DNA of 64,000 bases from Crotophaga sulcirostris. Lineage: Eukaryota > Chordata > Aves > Cuculiformes > Crotophagidae. The DNA is taken from assembly GCA_013397455.1 (NCBI GenBank), contig VYZB01000134.1:1842964-1906963 (forward strand), written 5' to 3'. A program made the position numbers and the translations under genes. Below are positions 18,557 to 30,500 of the stretch, one piece after another. A model generated the notes under the pieces. It had not been told where the DNA came from. It did no database searches and was given only the letters and a program-made list of their open reading frames with translations. Positions within the stretch are counted from its first letter, which is position 1. The number at the start of each line of letters is the position of its first letter.

Positions 18557-21500
18557 CTAAAGTTAAAGAAAGAAAAAAAAAAAGTCAGAGGTGAAAATAT
18601 ACAACACATGCCTACACAACTTTTACAACACTGAATATTTTTCTGAACTTTATTATTTTTAAATGACTTGTGTATTCAAGTTTCCAGAAAATCTTTACCT
18701 TTTTGTTCCTTGTGATGTATTTGCACATTGCTGTCCTCTGCTTAAACCTCCTGAAAAGTAGTTGGAAACAACCAAAATTAATTACTTCAACAAAAAAAAG
18801 AATGCTTCAGAAATCACATATATATGGCTGATTTTTTAAAATGAACAGTATTGGGTTATGTTTGTCCTTCATTTTTTTTGTTTTTTTTTTTTACATAACC
18901 GAATTTAATCTATCTCAAGGAGCAGATAACATTTTTTTATCTGCAGTTTGAGTATTATAGTTTGTATCCATATTTTAAAGGAGAAAAACAAAAAGCTTTT
19001 ATGTTATTGCATTACAAGAGATTAATTTGGACCTTGTACTTTTCAGAACTATTACAGCATATGTAGTTGATTTTTCAAGGTGTTTGTTGAAAAATATATT
19101 TTTTATTTTTTTATCCTGCAGGGGGAAAAAAACAAACTTAGCAAAAAGAAAGTTTTTCATTTAAAAAAAAAAATGTTTGCACATTTAACAATACTGCTTA
19201 TGCATTTTTCTATGTAAAAAATTCATATAGTAAGTCTTACTTGTGTTCTGATAATTTTAACACACTAGCATTTTAATTTCCTCTTATAAAGCTCCCAAGT
19301 TAGATTAGGGACAAGGTACCTGAATATTTAACTATCTGCACACGTCCTCTAATCTGGCGAAAGATCAAACAGAGAAACTACTTGAGTAAATATGTTGTTG
19401 GTTTAACATGTTACAGGTGCAGTTAAGTGATATATTTTATTAGATGTAAATCAGGCTTCCAAATTCCTGCCTTCATGCTTTAGTTCCACCTCTCTGTTTC
19501 TGCCAACACATTACAAAATGGAACTTTTCTGTCAACTGAATCTCAGAAATAATCCAGATTGAAGATGTTTTCGGTGATTTTCACTTATATCTCAGTGGCC
19601 TTACAGACAGCTTTCCAAACATGGCCGGGGTATAGCAAATGCACAGTTTACAGAAATGAGCAGTAATTCCTATGTTACCACTGTGGTAAATGACAATGCA
19701 CTGTGTAACTGCCATCACATTCATAAATCCAGTCTGTCATGAAAACTGATTCAGCATTGTTTAAAGAAAATGTTCCCTCTTACACAGGCCTTACTCAAAT
19801 AACTTGTCGCAAAAATCTCAAAGCTCTGAAAAGTTCAAAGTATACTATTACCAAATTATTTTAATTGTACAGCAGATAATTTGAATAATCAAATATATCC
19901 TAATGCACCTACTCACCAACTCTGTCTGAGTTTTCCGTATTATAAGTCTTAGTAGAAAAATAATTTTTTTCTGTCAGCTCCTGGATAAGGCCTTTATTTA
20001 AGCAGACATCCACGTGTTTGTTAAATGACACAAGACTGGTGGTTTTCTGTTCTGAATTACAAACTGGACAAACAAGAGCACTGTCTTCTTTGGCTTCAAA
20101 GAAACTGGATGAACAAGTTCCTTCTGTATGTTCAGTCTTTTCAAAATAGTCTTCATTGTCTTGTGAAATTCTTTTGGGTAAGAGACACTGTTTTATACAC
20201 TCATTTCTAGCAATATCACTGAGATTGCTAGGCTGACTTTCTCTGAGAGGTTTATTGGATACTGTCTGAGTGACTTTTTCTATACTGTTGATAGTAGAGT
20301 TGTCACATGTACTTGCAGACTGGTCTGTTCCTGCTAATCGATCTGTTTTATTTTTTTGACATTCATCAACATTTTCATTTTTAGATTCTGGAAGAAAGTT
20401 AAGTGTATTTTCTCTTGAAATGTCATTCTTGGATATTTCCACAGCATCTTTAACAAGAGTCCCATTGAGGCACTCATCAATATGCCGGTTAAGCTCTTCC
20501 AAATTATTGCTGCTTTGCTCCTCAAAGCAAACAGGGCAGGTGAAGATCTTGCACACATTAGAATTCTTTAAGTCTGTGACTTTCTTTATTTCTTCCACAA
20601 AATTTGCAGATGATTTCCCATCATGAAAGAGCTGCTTACCTACAGTTTGATTTGCAGAAAGATTCTCACTGTTTAGTTGTCTGGCAGCTCGCTTTTTATC
20701 AAAAAAACTCCCTCTGGGAGATGCTTCTGAATTCTTTGTTAAATATTCTTGGTTGGACTTCCCCGGCAGAAGCCTAATAAAACCAATTTCTTTTCCTGAT
20801 TTTAAGAAACCCTTAATGCTTTTTTGTTGGTACTTCTTCTCCTCTTCACTTAGAAATCCTGATACTCGTACACCTAATGATGAAAAAGAAACTTACAATA
20901 CTGATTTTATGAAAACTTTACACTAATTCTTAACTAACACATTTTGTGGTATACATCCACTCAATAAAATAGCATTTTTTCTCTAAATGGAAGCTATTTT
21001 GCTACCTGCAAATGCTAACAATGGATCACAAGGTCCATATAATTTTAACAGGACCAAACACTTGCCCAAGATTATTATTAATTTCAATACCCATAAAGTT
21101 TTAACTGAATGCACCATAACATGAGACCATAAACTTAATAAAATTATACAAAATTCATTCTAAAAGAGTTTTGCATGAAGTTTCCCAACTAAAAATGTTT
21201 TTTGCTTTAGTGTATTCTCATATCACGGACAGACAAGTTTTATATATGATTGAATATTTCAAGCAGAATGTTTAAGCACTTGAAACACATAGGTCTTAGA
21301 ACCAAACCACAGGTTTACTTTTGACATAAATGTTCAGATTTCTTGCAAAACATAGCGTCTTCTAATCTACCAGCACTTTAATTTAAAACATCTGTTTCTA
21401 AAAGAAGTTATGGACAGAAACTACCTGTTTCTGTGGTGCACAGCAGACTTAAAAAGCTCTTTTAAGGCAGCAGAATTAACCACTTCTTTACATTAAGATT

Positions 21501-24500
21501 CTACTCTCACGCAGATGTGTATGTTGTTCCAGGGCTAACAGGTGGTAGGACAAGTATTATACAGCCTCAATTAGTAAGACATTCCTGAGTCACTATTCAG
21601 CAGTCAAGACCTGTTTCACTTTGCAAAAAGCACCACGGTAGCAGAGAAAGGACAAATCCATTTATATTGATTTTACTTTAGAAAATGAGCTATTGCTATG
21701 GTACAGTGTAAGATCCAACTCTGAAAAGGAACAATGAGTTTGAAATATTTTACCCATAAGTCTTATCCGTAAAGGATGAGGAGCAACACTATCAATTTCT
21801 GTTCCTAACAAGTCTTTAGCAACAGCAAATATCTCCTCCTCAGTAGAAACAGAAGACAGCACAGTTAAAGCTCTTGTTTTCACTTCAAAGTTCACATTCT
21901 TTAGCTTCAAGGTAACAGTTTTACCCTAGTGGGGGGGGAAAAAAACACAAACTTAAGCATGCCATATACAGCATAGAAACAATTGCTATGTAGCATCAAT
22001 ATAAAGGCCCTAAAGCCATGGCCAAGACTCTGTGGATATTCGTCTACCGCAAGGGGTACTGCCAAGAATTTGTCTGCAAGATTCTGCACTTGCTCCTAAA
22101 CTGCTGCCAAAGTCAAATTCTCCGAAGCAGGTCATTTGACTCTGGTCCCCAACAGACCATTTGCTACCAGTGCATGTTCAGTAGATTTCACACTCTGGCT
22201 ACAGTCACAACCTCTACCCTGTCTTCATAATTTACTTCCTTATGTGCCAGGTACCTTAAATTTGCTAGGAAAACTACTAAGGAAGTGTAAGGTATATCCA
22301 ATTAAGGATTTGCTGAAAACTTCCTTCCTCCTGCATGGTGCTATCAGAGTCACCTATGACATCTGTGTTTGGCACAGACATTCCTCTGGCAACACCTTCA
22401 AAACCATTTGTGTGATTTAGAGTGTCCATCCAAATGTAAATAAATTGCACTCCTTTTGTTCTGGTGCCTCTGTAAGCTTATCCCTTTATCCTTCTTCGCT
22501 GATGATTTTGCTTTCAGTCTGTCATATTTTAAGACTATCTTTTATGGCTGAAGACGACTAATCACAATTCTTTTAGGTCTTGAGTGTTACTCCTTGTTTT
22601 ACAAAAAAGACCTCTGTAGAAAACACGAACTGTTCTTTGTAGATAATTAACAGAAATTTGGAAAGAGGTATACAGGGACTGTTCCTACCACTCATAACAC
22701 TGAATGGTATGAATTAACTTGTCAGCAAGTCTGGGACATGTGAACTTCTTAAACTATACCACTGGCTATTGTCTGGATCCTGTATGAACATAGGAGAGAA
22801 ACCCAGTGTTTTAAATACATTTAGTAGTGCATAATTGACCAAAGAGCAGCTCATGGACGATCAGCTCTATCATTCATTTGTAAACATTGCTTTTAGCATA
22901 CAATGTTTATATGTTAAATAATGTGATTAATTAGTTTTTTTCCACACATATTACCAGATAGTCACCTGAACAATACCAAAATACTGCCTAAATAATTGTA
23001 AATGTCTGTAAATTAAAGAATGGAGACTTCTGAAGATAGATTGCATGGTATGGTACTGCTAAAAGCATTCATGCTAATGCTGCATTTAATAAGTTCAAGT
23101 GCAAAGTGTTGTAAACAGAGAATAATATAAATACCTTAAGTCCCTCTTTCTGTAGCTCTTGAGCAAGGTCTCTGCAGAGTTCTCGACACAAGCTGTACTG
23201 GTCTTCTGCTGTGTTTATTTCACTGAATGTTCTAAGATAAATATATGACTTTTTCTGAGAATGAATTCTAAAATATGCTCAGTGCCATCTAAAAGTATTT
23301 TTTGTACAGTTAAACAAAACTATATCAGCAGAAGATTATGTAGGATTGAGTGTTTACTTCAAGGAGAATTGAATATGGATACGAATAGTATACAAGAAGA
23401 TTTCTGCACATTTATGAGTTTCAAAATGTTTGCAAAGCCCTTCAAATAATGAAATAATTTGGCTTTCCATTTTTCATGCACTATTTGAAAATGTATCAGA
23501 TTTAAGTTCATTAAAGCTTAAATATTTGCAAGACAGAATACTAACACAAACTGAATTCATGTAACCAGCCAAGTTATTTGTATTTAATCTCCTTTGTACA
23601 GTGCTGTGTAACATCAGAAGAAAGAAAGGATTAGAAAGTCAACATCAGAGCCAAGTATAAGAAATAAATAAAGCAGATACTAAGAAAAAGATGCCAGCTA
23701 GGATAATTATGTCTAGCCTTAGAAGAGGAAAAACTATTTTTCTGCCAAATACATTGCTAACTGCCTTTGCTACAACTTCTTAGCAGGGGAATTGCAGGTT
23801 TAGAGCTTTTTGTTGTTGTTGTCGTGCATGCATCTGCTTTTTAGTAATAACATGAGAGGAAAGGCAACCTTCAGTTAGTATTGGGTTTAAGAGAAGTGGG
23901 TAGAAAAACTTATACCTGCCAGAAGCTTTTGGAATGGTTCCTTGTTTCATGCCAGACTTTATATTATGAATGTAAATTTCCTATAGTTACACTGGATTTC
24001 ACATCTCTAAGTTATTTTTAGGTTTACCTGATTGTATTGAAAAGCCATCCTCTACTATGATTGCCCTAAGAAGGTCTGCATGCTGCCAAACTAACTGGAT
24101 GAATATTTTACTGCAGGTCCCATGCCATTATCCAATGGAGTAACTCATGTTATCCTCACAAGGCTGCAGTGATTTACAGCATTACAATGCTGCAGTAATT
24201 GGGAAGCTGTAAAAGTCCTAAGATTGGAAGGGACAGCAGAGAGAGAAAGCTCTCAGGCCCATCTCTTCGCCCCATATAAACTAATTGCATCATCTGAGAC
24301 ATCTCTGGTCTAAAACTGTTTCCCTTAGGGAAAAAAGAAGGAAGAAGGAAAAGCAGAAAGGTACAATAGGCTACCCAGATTATCTCTCTGCCTGCAAATT
24401 AGTACAAGTCCTTTACTGGCAATTGGAATGCGCTGCGTGAGGAGGTGGTGGAGTCGCTGTCCCTGGGGGTGTTTAAGAGGAGATTGGATGAGGCACTTAG

Positions 24501-27500
24501 TGTCATGGTTTAGATGATGGGTTGGTGTTGGTGTTAGTGTAATAACTTGTAATACTGTGATACTGTGAAGACTACACCCATAAATTTCTTAGCTCTGGTG
24601 GTACCAGATCTTACGGACCTTACTTAAGTCTCAATGGAAGAATCACCTTTACTTATTTTCTTTTCTAAGAAGATTCAACATGAGGGTGGGGATAATTATT
24701 ACAGATTCTCCTTGCAGTATTTCCTTTTAAAAATGAACTTCGGGAAATAACATACACTACCTTCTTAAGAAAACTTATGCTATTAAAATTTGCTTAGACA
24801 TTAGTAAATTTAATCAATTTTAGTTAACCATGCAAAATTATTGTCTGCTTTGCATGTTTACCTTATGCTATACTTGCTATGCAAATGACATTACACTGGA
24901 ACATATAAAAAAAAATTCAAGCCATTATGTATTTCCATTATAGCTTAAAGACCACTTTGATGCATTAAAGGCATTAGGAGAACCAGATGATGAGAAAGCA
25001 GAGCACATAAACCGATGAGAAAAGAGAACACATAAACTGACAGAAGCACTTCCATAATATTCTGAAGCCAAGAGAAAAAATAATGAAAGTCTGAACCCAA
25101 TTTAGAGAGCTTGTTGTATACATAGTTTTTAACACATATAAATACACAATGAAATTATATGACTAAGAAAAGTATACACTATTCAGCATTAAATAGGTTT
25201 AGTGATTGATATAATTCTTTTCAGTAGTAAAGAGGCATACCTTTCAGTGCTCATACTTTTTCTTTCTCCATCCCTTTAAAAAGAAAAAACAGTTCATTAT
25301 ACTCACTTTACCTAGAACTGTTATCTTTTCAATAAGCTGAGAGTCAACCAATCATGCTTCACTAACTAACAGTAGCCTCTTCTGTAAAATCTGGATCTTA
25401 ACTTTTTCCACAAATCTTCCACATCAAGTCTAAGAGAGCACGAAATGGAGAATGTTTAAAACCCTTAAAATCTTGTAGATGAAGTAGACACAGATCAGCC
25501 ACAGACATTAACAAAAATAAACAGTTTGTAAAACAACCCAAACAAATAACAAAACTCCCTTCTCATATCAGAATTACAAAATTACAAATCCTATGGTGTC
25601 TCAACAGCTACAACTGTGAAGCACTGATATTAAAATCCTGATCAAGCTGTGTATATTTGAATATTTATCTGAGGAATTAGTTTGTTTTCTGTATAAATTA
25701 TTGATGGGTTAAGGCTTTTTTTGGTGGTGTGTTTTTTTTTTCTTTCTTTCTGGTTTTAATTGAGCATCCTTTAACAACTCTTCTGCATATAAGGAGTTCC
25801 TGTGACCATTTTCTCTTTAGGTCTTTCTTCTATTTGTAAGTATTGGAAATAACAAATCTAGTATCCTCAGATTTTCCCAAGAAGGTGGTTAAACATAACA
25901 ACCATAAGGTGAGCCATATACTATGGACTCAGGTGTTAGTATGTTAAAGGCTTGCTTTCTCCTCAGTAAAATCAAGTTAGTGCTAATTAAAATCAAGAAA
26001 CAAATTTCTTAGGCAACACCATTAAAAATGTGTTTCCCTTAACAATGAAAATCTTTGCTTTCGAAATGCTCTTATTGTGGGGGTGTTTTTTATGTCCTGG
26101 GAGATTTCTCAGACTGTGCAACACCTGAACAAGGTGAGTAAGGTGAGAGAGTGCACCAATTAATTAAGGACAATTTGAGTCTGCATTACCTTAACCAAAA
26201 AAATATTTGGAAAACTGCATTTTATATTTTAGCAAGTCATCTTCGCAAAGTCAATTTTACTGCATATTTTGTTTCAACTCAAAATACTTCTGAAAAGAAA
26301 AAAACCAATACCACAAGGTTTCTGCTAGCACATTACTGGTCTACAAAATGCTACCTGTATGTAGTATTTTGTAGCCAAATGGAAAAAATGGAAAATCTAT
26401 TACTGTCAGAGAAGTAACAGAAATAATAGAGAACAGGTCTTTCAGAAGTATGTAAGATATTCTAGAATTCCTAACGAAACCAAATAATTGTCACTCCATT
26501 TTTTAGACAAAATTCCAGCACTTTGGGAAGGATAGAAGGATATTTAATGAAGAAATATATAAAAGAAAGGACTCACTCCTAAATTAAGACTCTTGGTTAC
26601 ACAAACAGCAAAATGCTATGTTTTTTTGTAAGAACAGTGGTCCATATATGAATACAGGACAGGTTTAGAAATTACACATATTACTGAAAAGATGTATCCA
26701 CTAGTAAAACTGACTTCTCCTCTCCCAAATGGGAGGCTAAAAAGCTATTAAAGTAGTATGACCCATAAAGGAACGGATATGAAGAATGACACAAAAATCT
26801 TCAGTTCTATTCCAACAAATTCACAAGTTCGTACAACAAATATGTATATAAACATAATAGGAGATGAAGAAATTTCTCTTACTTTCATTAAAATATGACA
26901 ATTTACCACCAGAGGAGATCAGTTACCAGTGTGATTTTCGTTACAATCAGAAAATAATTAGAACACCCAATGAATTTATATTGTTTTCATAGAAGAAACA
27001 GGAATGAACACCTCTGCTTAGGATAACTCATCTCTCTTTAGCTGTTTTAGTAGTTATGAGGTTGTACTAAATGATACTGACTTAATTACTTGATATGGAC
27101 CCACGTACAACTTCTCTGGCAGAATTTTTGGACTTCATACACTAGATACGGCTGTACAAACTTTTGCTCTTTCACGTTTGGCTGTGTATCTTACCCAAGT
27201 ATAAAAATAAGAGGCATCAGAGATTTTTTAAAATATATTAAAGCCAAATTTTCATGATATTTGTTTGTCTTTTAAAGTACAATATGTATCATACACAAGG
27301 AAATATTTAGAAAAATATAAATGCAGGAGAAAAAGAACCCAAAACATACTTTTCCAAATGTGTGGAACCCAAACCAAGCGAAATTTCCAAGAAATTATGC
27401 CAAGATGCTTCTGAGAAAAGAAGAGAAAGCAGTGCCCTCTGCTGGTAAAGTTCTGAGCAAGTCACAATTCCAAGGGCTTTTAGCATCTTCTCTGTTACTT

Positions 27501-30500
27501 TTCCTATACCTGGCACCTGAAAAAGAGTAATTATCATTATATTGGAAACTTTCCATTTGTAGATCAAATACCAAACCCAATTTAAATGGAACATAACTGG
27601 GTATATTACCAGTAAAAATCTTGCTTTTAGAACAGAAGAAACATATATGATTGCATAGTAAATGTCATGGTATCTCTTACCTTTCTAATTGGCAAGTCTT
27701 TTAGGAAGTCTAGCACTGCTTCCCTCTCAGGAGGAATTCTATATTGCCCATTAGGTTTATTACGGTCACTGCACATTTTTGCTAACATTGTATTCGGTGC
27801 TATTCCTTAAAAACAAACAAACAAATCCTACGTTTTTAAAAAATATAAGATGATGTTTAATTTCAACTGTCCAATATTTAAAAGCACAAGAGTAACCTAC
27901 ACACTGGCAAAGACTAAACATAAGCAAATGAAGGAGGATAACCGATAACCAGGTTTGTTACAATTCTGCAAAAACATTTTATAATAGACATGTGAGAATA
28001 TAAATACATGTGGTAGATTAAATATAACAGATGTACCAGATAAAGTGTACCTATTATTTTAAGACAGTCCGGGTAACACAAAATGCAGTAATCGGTAATG
28101 ACAGATTAAATACTAAGTGCTTAAAAATAACATCAGTTACATTACTGAATGATTTTATGATGATGATTATTGCAGGACAAGAGGAAATGCTTACAACAGC
28201 AGTTATAATTAACTATTAATGAGAAGAAGATATTTCTCCCTTGTATTTCAGCAAAAAGACTAAATTAATTTTGACAAAATCTACTAAATTCAAGTCTTGT
28301 GGGCTACAATGGCTATGTGGTCACTTAGAAATACATACATATTTCACTGACACTGGTAGGGACAAGGAGAGACTGCTCTTTTCTATCAAAGTAAGTTTGT
28401 TTTTTTTTTACAAATAAACTGTGGAATTGGTTTAGCAAGAAAAATAAAACTATTCTGTGCTACATCCTTGGTGTTCTAAATTTTGATTTATTTACCGGTA
28501 CAGTGTATTATTCAAGATGGTAAAAGTAATTCTGTTTATTATTGATTATCAGTGTTTTCTCAATTGGCCAAGTGTTTTTCATTCTGAGGCTTAAAACCCT
28601 ATGGCACTTATAAAAGTTATGTCTGTTTTCTAATCAGTAACTTATCCTCAGGAAGACAAAATTCCAGCAGAACAGAATTATTGTTTTGCTGTCACTCACG
28701 AGATAACATACATGGGAGGTCTCATCCTGCTTCTTCCTACTAGCTGTTCCTTTTCCTTTGCTTACATTGAACACTACCATGGCCTTCCAACACCTGCTTT
28801 ATAGAACTCAGCACTCCCTAATGCCTCACTGATGTTTCACAAAACAGTTCCAATGGCATCCAAACTAAGTGGCTAGGGACATTTTTTTAAGTGACCTAAT
28901 ACAGATTATTATTGAAATAGTTGAGACTTAGGCAGGTGGCCTTTAGTCAAAAGACATAGACCTTGAATGGTAAACGTTAAAAAGCTAGTGAATAGTTTAC
29001 TAACTTCAACATATATTTACTTCTCTGAGAGCTAAATTTTCAATGAATTTCAATATTGCCTTAAGCAAGGAAAAGTGTGGAGAACTGAAATACGTAACAA
29101 TACGGATCTGCTATTCAAACTAACAGCAATTTAGCAACCAGTGACATATTTCACTACGGCCACTGGCTTAGGAAAACAATTTACATAAAGTACTAAAACA
29201 ACAAGCACCAGTGCTAAGATTAGATCCTGAGCATACCGGTTATTCTTCCACACTACTTATCTTTCAAGAAGAAGCAAAAAGATGATATGACTGTTTCTGT
29301 GGTTAAAGAAAAACCCACAACTGAAAACAGGAGTGGCTTTGATAGCCATAATAACTTTTGAAACACTTGAAAGTCACAGTCTTTGCAGACTTGCAAAGAA
29401 AGCATATTTCTTTGCAGTGCAAGAACACTGTAGCAATTCTATTTTCTTAATTAAAGACCTCTGACATTACAGTAGAAGACACTGTAGAAATAAAAAGTAT
29501 TATTATTATTGTTGTTGTTATTATGTGTCTGAGTACCTGCACTAGCAGTTAGTTGAGTTTTCTGCTCAATTCTAAAGCGAATTTCCTTCACAACTTCCTC
29601 TGCAGAAGTTCCAAAGACAACTAAATTTTCCACTGATTGGTCACTTTGTTCAAGGTGATCATTCGTGAGAGATGTGTTGTCTTCAAACAGTACTGGTGAA
29701 GAAGAGTATCCATCTTCGTTATATCTGGTAGACTTCTTTATGTCACCTTTATCTACAGTAAACGGAAACACAATTAATCTATCCATCCAACACATACACT
29801 TTATTGATTTACTTCTGCAGTGGCTGCAGAGCTCATTAGCAGTTTTATTTTTTTCTGTTTTGAAAAAAACTCAAACATATATCATAATTTAGTCCAAGCA
29901 CTGCTTTTTTTGTTTGAAGAAGGACAGTCATAACTACTTTGTTATTTGCATGATCTGAGCTTGGCTGAGATTGCAAGAATTGGCTAGGAGACTGGACATA
30001 ACTTCCAGAAAAGCAACAAGGTTTAATGGTCTGTTGCTGGAGCTGCAGAAAAACATCAAAATTTTGGCATTACTTTTGTTTCACATCAGAGTTTTTGTGG
30101 AAACTATCTTTTGTAGAAGTTTTTTCAATATTCTCCAAAGAAAATTAAGAGTTCTGGAATATCTGATTCTAGAACAATCAGCCTAGTAATCTTCTTGTTT
30201 TCAGCTGCAGTCATGGTAGAACAAGTAATGTCAGCAGCCCTTTGTCTGACTCTAAAATTTTGCTATTACAGTTTCATATTCTGAGTACTTTTTCGTGTTT
30301 CAGACAAAGAAAGTTGTCAGATGTATTATTCCCGATTTGGTATACAGCTGTGGATGTGGTTCCAACTCCATGTTCTAAAGCAAAGTGCAATCCAATCATA
30401 TCTTAAGCACTGCTTTAACTCCCGTAGTGCTCATTACTTTATAAATTTTAAGTCTTGTAAAATAATCATATAATGACCACATTGTCTTTGCAGACAAATT

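Noticed and set aside
20025..20626. Plus- and minus-strand frames overlapping POLK exon 13 (20025-20210, 20334-20558, 20420-20626)
   Set aside because: Shadow frames of the real POLK reading frame.
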